Origin: Ambrosia x helenae
Taxonomy: Eukaryota; Streptophyta; Magnoliopsida; Asterales; Asteraceae
Length of the DNA: 64,000 nucleotides
Direction of reading: 5' to 3'
Assembly (NCBI GenBank): GCA_030844895.1
Contig: JAUTDX010007113.1
Location: forward strand, 434,001 to 498,000
Of the stretch, positions 23,162 through 34,186 are shown piece after piece. The translations under genes were made by a program, and so were the position numbers. The notes beneath the pieces are model-generated. The model was not told where the DNA came from. It worked only from the letters and a program-made list of their open reading frames with translations, and ran no database searches. Positions within the stretch are counted from its first letter, which is position 1; every line of letters begins with the position of its first letter.

Positions 23162-24108
23162 TGCACACAAACTCACTCTCATAAGAACACATTTTGATCG
23201 AAAGTAGGCGAAGCCACATGAAGTTTTGACCACACCAAGTGACTACACAAAATAAAACTGGTCACCACCGTCTATGTAGTAGTTTGAATCTTTAAATACA
23301 TATGAGCCATGGTGATGGTACTACGTAATAATCGCGTACCATCTTTTGTTCGGGTATAATTAACATTAACACATGTAGACACTAGCTACATTGACATTTC
23401 ATTCCGATGAAGTTTTGACACATGTAGACACTACATCGTAACTCACCTAAACACATACATAGAAAAACATTGCGACTCATTTATGATATTTTGTATCAGT
23501 TATGGTGATCCAATCATGTTGAACTTTAGAATCAAATAAAAAATATATTCTTGTGCTTGGTTTGTAACATCAATCATGTGAGTTGTACACCATTTTTATC
23601 TTATCAAAAGGGTAGAGTAAGATTGGCGCTGCTACTATAAAAAAAGGTGAGACATTTGTCTAGTTTGTTCTCGTATATAAAGAGTTGCGCCTTCTTGCAT
23701 TCTTATAAACCCGAAGTAGGATTCCTCTTTTAGTGAATTTAAAACTAAAATTCATTCATATGAATATAGATGTAAATTTTCAAATAACCGACCTAGAAAA
23801 AAGATGTGTAACATTTCCCAAATTGAAATAAGATTTTCGGGATTCTTGCTTGTAAAAAGTAAAAACAAGTGGTTAAGAATTTGGGTGAGAAATTAAAATA
23901 GTAGACCAATAGAAAACACTAACGTGACTAGTTTATTATTAGTAGATTATGATTTTCTATTTATAAAAGTATTTAGAAAGGTGTTAGCAACGCAATTTTT
24001 TTCCATATGCAATAAAAAAAAAAGAATTAATAAGACGGGATATAAAAAATTACAACGAGAAAGAAAGAAGATAAGCAGAGCAAGAGAGAGTTCAGTTATC
24101 GGAAAAAA
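23162..24108. other. Upstream region of the ERA gene
   Basis: No ORF of note. It holds the ERA promoter, since the next feature is that gene's leader. A TATA-like TATTTATAAAAG lies near 23958-23969, about 200 bp before the start codon, but the transcription start is unknown. CTACGTAATAATCGCGTA near 23320 is G-box-like only in part, and I do not call a regulatory site. Confidence 0.4.
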
Positions 24109-24141
24109 TGTCGATAACCCCTTCACAAAAAAGCCAATAAA
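24109..24141 (+). promoter_or_regulatory. Possible 10-codon uORF before ERA
   Basis: An ATG at 24109 opens a ten-codon frame that stops at TAA (24139-24141), 21 bases before the ERA start codon. If the transcript starts upstream of 24109, this short ORF could lower ERA translation. Conservation in related species was not assessable. Confidence 0.35.
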
Positions 24142-24162
24142 AGTATACAATCCAAACAACCA

Positions 24163-27100
24163 ATGGAGCTTGTCCGTCATACAATATCTCCAGCTCTTCT
24201 CCCCTTCTCTATCCACCGTTCACCTCTCTCCTTCCCCTCTAATCTCCGCCGTCAATTCCAACTCCATACACTCTCCAATTCCGTTACATTCCCCGTCAAC
24301 CAGTTACTGTGTTGTTCTCAATCAGGAACCCAATTCACACAACAACAACAAGAAGAAGATATTGATGATGACGAGGGTTACGAAACGTCGACGTTTTTGT
24401 CATTGAGCTCGAAGCCTGACAGGAACATGGCTATGTTAGATGATTATGAGATGGAGGAGCTTGGTTATTCTCATGACCCTAACCATCGCAGTGGTCAGTA
24501 TCTTCATATTGTTTTTAGTAACTGAAATGGTTATATATTTCTAATTGCTTAATTGTAACTGTTTTATCAGTTGCTTGTACATAGTGCTAATTAGATAGTG
24601 TTGATTAGATGTGATGGTAGAGAAAGTGCAGTTATATTACATAACTGTCTTATGTATCACAGTATGTACAGGTGTTTTTGCGGTTCTCGTAGTTGATGTA
24701 GTGGGAGAGATAGAGTGGGTGGTTAGGTGGCTACGTAACCGTCTTATGGCCAATGGGCTCTTGGTCTAGTGCCACACGGCGTGTCAATTCACAATAAAGT
24801 GGTGCGGGTTTGAGTCCTAGAAAGTGGGCAATAGGTGGATTTTAGGAGGGGTGTGTTCCATAGCCATGTTATGTATCACATTTAAAGCAATAAGTCCATG
24901 TGTTTTTTTGCGGTTCTCACAACTGATGTTGTGGGGGAGAGAAAGTGGACGGTAAGGGGGATGTATCCATAGTTTAAAAAACGACAGAAAATGAGTGTGA
25001 GGCGGGCGCCTCATGGTGTATTTTGTACGTGCGCCTCGTAGGGCTGAGGCGCCTCAGGGTGGTTTGACGTGTGTTTTATGTTTTTGACTTTTTGTGTCAC
25101 TTTCAAACATTCCTTAGTCATTTTTATGCGTGTATATAATATATTTGATGAGTCGGGTGATGAGATTAGTTAGTATTCTATTTTTATAAAATATATAATT
25201 TTTATATTTATTTTTTAGCTCCGCCTTGAGGCTCAATTCGGTTTTTTTTTAACTTTGGATGTATCACATTTACGGCAATAGATACCAAGTGTTTTTGTGG
25301 TTCTTGTAGTTCCGTAATGAACATCCCTCTATCTCAATATTGTAAATTTGTAATGTATTTGGAACCTTGGGAGTATCCAGTGTCCCGTTTTGCTACTACT
25401 GATAGTCTGAAACAACAAATCAAATACGGTTAACCTATATGTATAATTCACAGGATATGTAGCTGTTGTAGGCAAGCCAAATGTTGGAAAAAGTACACTT
25501 TCAAATCAAATGATTGGGCAAAAGCTTTCGATTGTAACAGATAAGCCTCAAACTACAAGACATCGTATTCTTGGTATATGTTCTGCCCCAGAGTATCAGG
25601 TTTGATTTTTTTTTCTTTGTTCATGCTCTGGCAGCGATAGGAACGCTTCTCTGACCATTCTTCTTATGCTTGATGAAAGATCAATATTGTTTGTTTGTCT
25701 TCGTAATGTCTACTGGTTTTGGTTTCAGATGATACTATACGATACTCCTGGTGTTATTGAAAAGAAAATGCACATGTTAGACTCAATGATGATGAAGAAT
25801 GTCCGAAGTGCTGCCATAAACGCAGACTGCGTATTGGTGGTGGTTGATGCATGCAAGACACCCCAAAATGTAACGTCAATTCCTTAAAAAAAGATAGATT
25901 ATGTAATTTCCCTATCATTTGGCTAAAATTTGTGTCGCTTTAGATTGATGAAATGCTTCAAGAAGGTGTAGGTGAGCTAAAAAATAACGTGCCTGTGTTG
26001 CTGGTTTTAAATAAGAAAGATCTCATTAAACCTGGTGAAATGGCAAAGAAACTCGAGGTAAGAAATGTATTTACAATCAGTGTTCTAAAAATCTGCCTAG
26101 GCGGCGCCTAGGCGCTAGTCGGTGAACAAAATCGAAATAAGGCCCTAGAATTTTGTTTTTTTAAATTTCTAAGTATTTATAAGTATTTCTTAGTATTATG
26201 TGTATATACCAAGTATTTCTAAGTATTATGTGAATATATCTTAACATATTTTCAAAAACACCTAAATTTGTGTATATATATAAAATACATATAAAAATAC
26301 CAAACTGCCTAATTCCGCCTAGTCCCGACTGGTCCCTAGGCTAGACCTCACCGCCTGCCTAGCGCCTTCTGCAACATTGTTTACAATTCTGTTAAATGAC
26401 ATAAATTGACAGACAACCTCTAACTCATTTGATCACACCCTAATGACACAAATCGATTTGTTTTGTAAAGCAATATCATTATTTTTGCAGTGGTATGAGA
26501 AATTTACTGATGTGGATGATGTCATACCTGTGAGTGCCAAGTATGGTCATGGAGTTGATGATGTAAAGGACTGGATACTATCAAAGCTTCCCCTTGACCA
26601 GCATTATATCCCAAGGCATGTTAGTTAAACTCTTGTCCGTTTGTTTTCATCTTTTTCTACAATAAATAAGTTCTTATCTGCTTGCAATATGTTAATTCTG
26701 TAAGTTAAAGGTTGTTTTGGATGTGTTCTTGAAAATCTTATGATACTGAATAATCATAATCAAACCGTCAACTGAAATAATCGTTTAAAAATTTGGCCAT
26801 TTGATAAAAAGGTTGACCTTTACTTTGGAGCAGGATATAACTAGCGAGCATCCCGAAAGATTCTTCATAGCTGAAATTGTTAGAGAAAAAATCTTCATGC
26901 AGTTTCGTAATGAAGTTCCTTACGCATGTCAGGTAAATTTGCACTCTTTAGAAATAAAATTGTTTTTGAGTCTAATTATTTGTTGTGAGGTTCGTTATAT
27001 GTAATTGTTTGGCAGGTAAATGTTATAAACTACCAAACCAGACCTAATGCTAAAGACTTCATTCAAGTTGAGATAGTTGTTGAAAAGAATACGCAGAAAA

Positions 27101-27530
27101 TTATCCTCATCGGGAAGGCAAGTGAGCTTTGCGTTTCATACTATCTGGTTTATCTTGTGACTGTTACATTATATTTTCAGAAAGTACATCAATTTTGGTC
27201 TTAAAATGTGATTTATATGATTTAACCAGGATGGAAGAGCTCTAAAACTACTTGCCACGGCTTCAAGGCTCGATATTGAAGATTTCTTGCAGAAAAAGGT
27301 TTTCTTGGAGGTATCACTTTTAACATATAATCTTGTATGATTTGTTGTATCACGTCCGGTGATCTGGGTGATAATGGCACACGCTTTTTAAAATTTTTAA
27401 GGATATTAAAAAGATTTTGAATTGTGTGTGGTGATGAAAACAGGTTGAAGTGAAGGTGAAAGAGAATTGGAGACAGGATGAAGGGCTATTAAGGTACTAT
27501 GGATATGGGGGCAAAATCAAAGCGTTGTGA
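24163..27530 (+). CDS. ERA: GTPase ERA-like, probably chloroplastic
   Basis: Nine exons are inferred: 24163-24493, 25454-25599, 25729-25869, 25944-26057, 26491-26619, 26834-26932, 27016-27117, 27230-27310 and 27444-27530. They give 409 residues. The first ~60 residues are Ser/Pro/Arg-rich like a chloroplast transit peptide. G1 is GKPNVGKST (117-125), G3 DTPG (164-167), G4 NKKD (229-232) and G5 SAK (259-261). TSEHPERFFIAEIVREKIF links to the C-terminal KH domain, whose GKDG loop is at 353-356. ERA proteins bind 16S-type rRNA and assist small-subunit assembly, so plastid ribosome maturation is the expected role. All introns are GT-AG except intron 7, which needs a GC donor. Exon 5 ends at CAT|GTTAGT; the frame there forces one residue more than I recall in relatives. 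MITEs lie in introns 1 and 4. Confidence 0.93.
24745..24870 (+). mobile_element. SINE-like tRNA-derived segment in ERA intron 1
   Basis: GGGCTCTTGGTCTAGTGCC (about 24755) is A-box-like and GCGGGTTTGAGTCCTAG (about 24806) contains a good B box. The spacing is that of tRNA-derived SINE heads. The 3' end and target duplication are not resolved. Confidence 0.5.
24967..25256. mobile_element. hAT-type MITE (AGGCG family A) in ERA intron 1
   Basis: A 290-bp element is flanked by the perfect 8-bp duplication GGATGTAT (24959-24966 and 25257-25264). The left end is CCATAGTTTAAAAAACG, with AAAGTTAAAAAAAAACCG from the right. GC-rich arms with GGCGCCTC / GCGCCTCAG and CCGCCTTGAGGC resemble the element at 11227-11566. 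It has no coding capacity. Confidence 0.75.
26078..26379. mobile_element. hAT-type MITE (AGGCG family B) in ERA intron 4
   Basis: A 302-bp element is flanked by the perfect 8-bp duplication TTTACAAT (26070-26077 and 26380-26387). The right end, reverse complemented, is CAATGTTGCAGAAGGCG, identical to the left end of the split MITE at 14058. The left end (CAGTGTTCTAAAAATCTG) has diverged. The interior shares long blocks with the copy at 14058-14401. Inserted between exons 4 and 5, it leaves the splice sites intact. Confidence 0.88.
27118..27229 (+). other. GC-AG intron 7 of ERA, within the KH GXXG loop
   Basis: The donor is GGGAAG|GCAAGT at 27117/27118 and the acceptor AACCAG|GATGGA at 27229/27230. 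Using the GC donor keeps the frame and joins Gly-Lys to Asp-Gly, the RNA-binding GXXG loop. The nearest GT (GTGAGC, four bases downstream) would shift the frame. AG|GCAAGT is the consensus of natural GC-AG introns, so this is likely a real non-canonical site and not an error. Confidence 0.85.
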
Positions 27531-27985
27531 TACCGGACTCCGTAGATGGCCCAATTTTACATGACAATGAACGATTTCTTCGTTCGAGTAGAGCAGGTTA
27601 TATATGCCAACATGGATTTTGTATGCATTTTCTTATCTGAATACGCGATTGTTGTAACGAATATAGAAAAGTATTGGTTATTAAGATATTATAGGAGCAT
27701 GTTAGCATGGGCAAAACTGTCTTTTTGGTTTAGTTCTCCCCCTATTATTGTGAGTTGTTAATTGAAATTCGTTAGGATACTATCACTCAATAATATTGAT
27801 TGGTAAGGATGATAACAGAATGTTTATATTTTGCATGGTACAGAACTAGTCTTATATAGGTACCATCTTTTTGGTCTCGTTATTTGGGCTTTGGCCCAGA
27901 GTCTTGTTTTATTGGTTTGGTCCAGATGACATCGTGAATAAACTTTCCTTTAGCCATTGCATGTTGCATGTACATATTACACACA
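27531..27985. other. 3' flank of ERA
   Basis: This holds the ERA 3' UTR and nothing else I can recognise. Short ORFs at 27546-27761 and 27871-28053 lack similarity to known proteins. Confidence 0.5.
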
Positions 27986-27990
27986 CACAA

Positions 27991-28491
27991 TGTTGGGGAA
28001 TAACCGTAACAAACGAACAAAACCGGATAACAGAAATCTCTGAAGGCACGTGATCGCTTTCAGATTGAATCAATTCGACGGTTCTATCGAATATTCAACC
28101 GGATACAATCAGAGATTGAGAATTTTCTGTATGTTGTATTTGAGATTATGAGAACCAGAGAGATTTTTGATCAAGAAGATGATTTCGTAATGAAAAATTA
28201 GGGCCAAAAACTGCCTTTTAGGCAGTTTTTACAAGGTTTTCAAAGTTGCCAAAATATTTCCTCTATTTCTGAAAATTAATTTTCGGAGACATTTTTACCC
28301 AGCCAGGGGCTCTGCCCCTTGGACCCTGCTCCCAGGGGCGCTGCCCCCGGACCCCCGTTCCTTAGGGGCTTCGCCCCTAAGTTCATAATAAATTCAAATA
28401 GGCATGCACTCCGCACCACCATACCTATATGATGTATTATTATGAACATATTGATCAAACAGTCAATCCAATTACACTAAAATATCTAACA
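27991..28491. mobile_element. Solo LTR (501 bp) with 5-bp TSD
   Basis: The sequence begins TGTTGGGGAATAACCG, ends ATATCTAACA, and is flanked by CACAA at 27986-27990 and 28492-28496. TGTTGG...CTAACA with a 5-bp duplication and no internal region fits a solo LTR left by recombination, most likely of a Ty1/copia element. Inside are short palindromes: AACTGCCTTTTAGGCAGTT near 28208-28230, and repeated GGGGCTCTGCCCC-type hairpins at about 28305-28380. Confidence 0.8.
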
Positions 28492-28496
28492 CACAA

Positions 28497-28828
28497 GACA
28501 TACCATACAATTATACAAATGATAAAAATGATACTAATTTGATTGTTGGAGGGTGTTTCTCGGAGCTCCTGTCTCCTATCGCATGCTGATGGGTTCTGTA
28601 TTTCTCGGTGGAACATTTAGCGGCATCTTACATGACGAATAAGGTTGTTATGATACTAGATATTTGTGAATATGATGCTGATATTGAAAATTTTCATTGT
28701 GAGATGGATAATAAAAGTTTAATATTCAAGAACGTATAGTTTCAAATCAGTGTTCTGCGACAAAATACGACCTAAAACGAAAATTATACACTTTGATGAG
28801 ATTTTAAAACTCATCAAGTGTAATTTTC
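28497..28828. other. Intergenic DNA, nothing recognised
   Basis: AT-rich, with no ORF above about 40 codons showing similarity. CTTTGATGAG ... CTCATCAAGTG at about 28790-28820 forms a small hairpin. Confidence 0.5.
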
Positions 28829-28831
28829 TAA

Positions 28832-29180
28832 GGTTGTGTGTAGTGGGCGTCTTAGGGGGGCGTTTTGAATTTTTTATACCCTATAGCGCCCCGAACACCG
28901 CCCCCTTGGGGGTTATGGGGCGTTTTCGGTGGCTGGCGCTATACACATAACGGGACTTTTATTTGTTGAAAGCATTTTTATATTATTTTTTTAATTAATT
29001 TCCACACCCTCTTCCCACTACACCCTTCCCACTACAATAATTACCCAATCATTTGTAACCCCCCATAACCCCCTTCCCACTACACCATCTTTTTCCATAA
29101 CCCCTCATAACCCCCCTTCTATTACGTTTTAATATTTTAATACCCAGAACCCCCATAACCCCCCACCACTACACATACAC
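28832..29180. mobile_element. PIF/Harbinger-type MITE
   Basis: The left end is GGTTGTGTGTAGTGGGCG and the right end, reverse complemented, GTGTATGTGTAGTGGTGGGG. The flanks are TAA (28829-28831) and TAA (29181-29183), the 3-bp duplication typical of PIF/Harbinger. The interior is rich in CCCATAACCCC/CCCACTACA phrases and has no ORF. Confidence 0.7.
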
Positions 29181-29321
29181 TAATGGTGAAATCAGAATAA
29201 TCAGTCAGATTTTAGTACTTTAGGTCTTAAATGGTAGAGATTACAAAATTTAGGAGTATTTTGGAAAGTTTGAAAAGCTTAGTTAAACTATTAAAGTACA
29301 AATCTACTACCCATGACATTA

Positions 29322-29699
29322 GACTATCCCCATTCACAACCAACTCAATCCAACCTTTTATTAAAAAACTAATTTCTCTCTCTTCAATCTACACAGCCCA
29401 ACCTTTACACACATTCACAATCCAACTCAACCTAAAAATATTTTTTTTAAAAGAACTCGATTTTTAATAAAATTTATATCGGGATGTTCACAAAAAAAAG
29501 TTAAGAAATACGGTGTATTTAGTTTTTTTATTAAACTTAAATATTATAAAATATTTAAGTAATTAAGTTAGTGGGGGGTTAAATCCGGTTGCAAACAAGG
29601 TTGCTGGAACAAACGGATTGGGGTTTGTTTGCAAACATTTGAATTTTTTATTATTATTTCCACAAACAATCAAGAGATTGTTCACCATTGTGGATGGTC
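29322..29699. mobile_element. PIF/Harbinger (Tourist-like) MITE
   Basis: The left end is GACTATCCCCATTCAC and the right end, reverse complemented, GACCATCCACAATGG. It is flanked by TTA at 29319-29321 and 29700-29702. The interior is AT-rich and non-coding. Confidence 0.65.
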
Positions 29700-29702
29700 T
29701 TA

Positions 29703-30440
29703 GGCCGATGGGTGTGGTTGAGCACCGGCATCGATGTCGGACCGCCACCTCTGCGTCCACGTCACCGGTGACGTTGCCGGAGCTCCTCATGCCGGGCCAA
29801 GTGTGTGGTTGAGCACCGGCTTCATCTTCCACTATCACAAACCCACCAATCAAGAGGCCCGACATACCCGGCAAAGGGTTGCCGGCCATGTCACTGCCGC
29901 CCCAAGGGGGGTGTTTGCCGGACCTTGCCGGCCCTCATGCCGGTTCCACACCCACCGGCCTTATAGCTTAGTGACATTTTGGGGGTAGGATAAGGTTTAG
30001 GGTACTATTTGGTTCTGGATTCGATTCTCACAAAGGGATTTTCTATATTTATCTGGTTTCTTCCTGAATTGGTGTATAAGCATTATTACATAGTGGAACT
30101 GAATATAATCAGATAGTTCTATTGATTGCAAGATAATACTTCAACTCGGTGATCCAAATTTGTTATTAAAAAAAATTACAAATCTAATTTTGAATTTTAA
30201 AGTGTGGGCCAAATAAACCAACCTACCTTTCCACAAAGCGGTAAATCTAATTTTGAATATTTGACCAAACGAACCAACCTGCCTTCCGTGGAATATATTG
30301 CCCTACCCTACTGCCTTTTTTGTTTTTTTTCTAAATTTTGACCGTTTTTATTTTAAAGTATTTTATTTTTGAACTTAAAAAAATGAAATTATAATAGTGG
30401 TTGATTATTTTTATTTTTTTATATAATTTGTTAGGACTAT
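29703..30440. other. Intergenic DNA with a GC-rich, CCGG-dense patch
   Basis: 29703-29960 is markedly GC-rich against an AT-rich background, with repeated GGTTGAGCACCGGC (29717 and 29808) and many CCGG sites. It has no recognisable protein in either strand. The remainder to 30440 is AT-rich, with a repeated phrase TAAATCTAATTTTGAAT near 30180 and 30241. Confidence 0.5.
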
Positions 30441-30523
30441 ATTTTTTTTTGAAAGTTAATTTCATTAAAATAACGTCACGAACAGTCCTCAAAGCAAGGA
30501 CCCCCAGACAAAAACAAAACGGA

Positions 30524-33500
30524 TTACATCATATCAAGCGGGAATTTACACCATACATTCCAATCCAAGTTATTTAATCTAGACCTATTTTTGAACCAAA
30601 AATACGATGTCATTTTAATACTCTCCAAGACTTGAACTGGACGCCGGCGAATGTCTTTGAAAAGTCTCGCATTTCGTTCATTCCAAATCTCCCACAATGT
30701 AATGATTATTAGGCCTTGAAGGATATACCTCTTGTTCTTCGATACCTTATACGTCTTTGCAATCTGCATAAAATCCTACACGGTGAAGGCGAAAACAGGC
30801 GGGATACGACACCACGACTCAAAACGACTCCACAATTCTACAGCAAAAGAGCACCTAATAAACAAGTGTTCTGTCGTTTCCTCTACCCCTTCGCATATAT
30901 TACACCATAGAGTAGGCAAAACAACACCGCGTTTGTGAAGTTCCGTCTTTGTTGGGATCCGATTCATCATAGCTCGCCAAACAAAAATCTTGCATTTCAG
31001 AGGACAGCAACCTTTCCATGACATTCTAGCTGCTAAAACTGGTTGCATACCTTGCTGCAGTAAGTTTTTTACGCTGCAGACAGAGAATACTCCTTCCTTT
31101 GCTGCTGACCAGATCCACTTATCAGTGCCCCCTTTCCAATCATGGTCGTAAATGTCCAACATTAATCCAAACAGTTCATTCAGCTCCTTTGCAGAAGCAG
31201 GCTCCCTACGCCAATCCCATATCAGCGTCTTTTCCTCCTGTTGGACTCAAATCCGATCTGAAACAACAGCCCATTTGTGTCTCTCTAATCTAAACAGGTT
31301 AGGATACAACAAACGAAGAGGTGTATTTGCGAGCCACGGATCCACCCAGAAGTTTATGGACGATCCGTCACCCAATACCCCCACAAAATAACTGCCGAGT
31401 GTGTTGCCATCCCATAATTTTCTTTCCCCAATCTTTACTATCCGCTTCCAACAACCGCTCGCCGTAGGAGAGCATGGTAATAACGTCCAAGCTCTGCTAG
31501 ACCCGTGGCAGTTTATAACCACTCTTTTCCACAAGCTATTATCACAAGTTTTAAAACGCCAGAACCATTTAAGGAGTAATGCATCATTCACATTCGCCAG
31601 ATTTGCCAATCCTAATCCACCCACCTTCTTAGGAGAAGTGATAATATTCCAAGCCACCCAATTTATTTTTTTCTCTTCGGTACACCCCGCCCATAAGAAA
31701 CGCCTCATGATAGTCTCCATACTTTCAATAACTGCCTTAGGAGCCTTATATAAAGAGAGGTAATATATAGGCAAATTCTCAAGCACTGATTTAAGAAGAA
31801 CCACACGACCCCCGATAGATAGTAGCCTAGATTTCCACAATGAAAGCCTATTTCGAATCACCTTAATTACCGAATTCCAATTAGCTATTCTTGTCATTTT
31901 TGCACCGACTTTAATACCCAAGTACACGAAAGGGAAAGATCCACGCTTACACCCCAATACTTCCATCATACTATCCACTTCCCGTTCGCTCGTTCCAACC
32001 CCAAATAGATTAGACTTGTTTTAATTTATACGCAACCCCGAACATAAATAAAATACTCTAAGAATGCGAGCCATAACTTGAACATTTTCACGTGACCACT
32101 CACCCATTATGAGAGCATCATCTGCGAAGAAGAGGTGTGTAATATCCAAATCGCCGGTTGACAAATTAATACCCTTAAATAAACCAAGATCTTTAGCTTT
32201 ATCCACCATCCATGAGAGGCACTCCATTACAATTAAAAATAAGAACGGGGAGAGCGGGTCACTTTGGCGAAGACCCTTCTGACTCGCAAACTGGAAAGTA
32301 GGAGAACCATTGACAAGAATTGAAGCACGAGCCGACTCCAATATCCCTTTGACCCATTTGCACCAACGAGAAGGGAACCCCATCTGAGACAATAATGATA
32401 GCAAGAATAACCAATTGACGTTGTCATACGCTTTCTCAAAATCAATCTTCAGTAGGAAAGCTTTTTTGTTTCTCCTTTTCAAGCATTCCAACACTTCATT
32501 CACCACAAGGGGCCCATCTAGTATGAATCGGTCTGACAGGAAGGCGGGTTGCGACTCTGATATTACCTTACCCAAAATCTTTTTAAGGCGATTAGCAAGT
32601 ACTTTTGAAATGACTTTGCTAATTACCCCAATAAGAGTAATGGGTCTATAATCTTTAAGACCAACCGGCGTCTTGACTTTGGGGATCAAAGTAATAAAAG
32701 CCGACCCACACCCCGTATTAATTACACCCGTATCATAGAACTCAACAAAAATACGATAAAAATCCTCTTCCAAAACAGCCCAGAATCGTTTAATAAAACT
32801 GAAATTGAACCCGTCCGGGCCCGGTGCTTTATTAGATCCACAATTGAACACTGCTTCTCTAATTTCTTGTTTAGTGAAAGTAGAAGTCAACATTTGGCTG
32901 TCAAGCTGGTCCACCTGTTTTATCCCATTACACTCCAGAAATGGCCGAACCACATGATCCTCTTTAAAATGGTATCTAAAAAAGCGAAGCACCTCCTTCT
33001 TGATACACACGGATTTGAGACCCACTTGTCGTTAATTACTAGGCCCGGCAAAGCATTCCTCGCTCTTCTACCATTAACCACATTATGAAAAAAAACTCGT
33101 ATTCTCGTCACCAAGAGCTGCCCACTTCATTCTCGACTTTTGCTTCATGTCGCGATCCCTATAGAATTCAATTTCATTGAGATTTTTACAACATTCCGAC
33201 CAAACCCACCATTCCGCTTCATCTAAATCTCTTAACTCCATAATCTCTTCTATATCCTCTTTATCTTTCTTTAGACAACTCTCTACCTTATTATCTTTGG
33301 AGCGGCACTCATTAATCCAAGACCTGAGCTTACCACGAAGGGCCTTAAATTTTTTCATGAGGTTCACATCAGCTGCACCAATATTACTCCATCCAGAACA
33401 AACCGAGAAAATAACATCCTCGCACCCAGGCCTTTCAATCCACGAATCAAACCACCGGAATGGTTTCGGACCAAAATTTGTATCACAAATCGACAGCAAC

Positions 33501-34186
33501 AAAGGGGCGTGGTCAGAAAATTCTCTATTTAAAGTTCTAACATACGCATTCGGCCACTTATTAAAAATGTTACTACACACGAATATCCTGTCGATCCGAC
33601 TCATCTTACAAACCCCTTGCCGATTGACAAGATACGTGTACTTCCTGCCCTTTAAATCATACTCCCTTAGCCCGGCTTCATCCACAAACTCATTAAAATG
33701 CCTGGCACAAACCGGGTCAAAGCAAGAATTTTTTCTTTCGCTCGGCTCCCTTACGGCATTAAAGTCGCCAAATACAATCCACCATCCCTGACCCTCCTGA
33801 ATCACTTGTATGATTTTCAACCACAGTTCTCTTTTTTCAACATTATTTTGAGGAGCGTATACATTGAGGACATTAACACGACTGTTTGCACCCGCCAAAT
33901 AACCAGAAATAAGAAGAAAATAAGTATCTTTAATCACCAAATCTTTAGAAAAGATCTTAGGATCCCACATGCTCAATAAACCACCCGAATTGCCAACTGA
34001 CTCGACTGACTCATAGTCACAACCAGATCCATCCCAATAATTATGAATCACACCCACGGTAACCGTATTGGTCATCGTCTCTTGAATACCAATAAAAGAA
34101 ACCCTCATCTCAGCTTTCAATCTACTAACCCATGCTGCTTTACCCGACGTACCCAAACCCCTAATGTTTAAGGATAAACAATTCAT
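30524..34186 (-). pseudogene. LINE ORF2 (endonuclease-RT-zf-RVT), several breaks
   Basis: 34186-33083 is an APE-type endonuclease starting MNCLSLNIRGLGTSGK, with GIQETM, VFGDFNAVREPSE and SDHAPLLLS. Frame changes near 33090 and 33020 lead into RT (33025-32021) with KAPGPDGFNFSF, IDFEKAYDNVNW, GLRQSDPLSPFLF and FADDAL. A TAA near 32021 interrupts it, and the thumb continues at 31978-31247. Further breaks precede zf-RVT (31162-30776, WKGCCPLKCKIFVWRA) and the tail (30769-30524). One visible change in the normally invariant GDP motif region (SDP) also suggests decay. Confidence 0.88.

Larger units (their letters stand above)
24648..25320 (+). repeat. Three diverged copies of a ~90-bp motif in ERA intron 1
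   Basis: The order ATGTATCACA, then GTGTTTTTGCGGTTCT, then GTAGTTGATGTAGTGGGAGAG recurs at about 24648-24735, 24868-24960 and 25259-25320 (the last shortened). The SINE-like head sits between copies one and two, and the MITE at 24967-25256 between copies two and three. An old local triplication later separated by insertions is the simplest reading. Confidence 0.65.

Noticed and set aside
26611..26620. GC donor at the end of ERA exon 5 (CCAAG|GCATGT)
   Set aside because: Using it would create an in-frame stop right after the join; the GT donor at CAT|GTTAGT keeps the frame.
27546..27761. 71-codon ORF downstream of ERA as a small gene
   Set aside because: It lies in the expected 3' UTR and has no similarity or coding bias that I can see.
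28208..28232. Intrinsic terminator-like hairpin plus T-run
   Set aside because: Rho-independent terminators do not operate in plant nuclear Pol II transcription; the hairpin is treated as part of the solo LTR.
33177..33791. 204-codon + strand ORF
   Set aside because: It is antisense to the LINE endonuclease domain, which has clear motifs.
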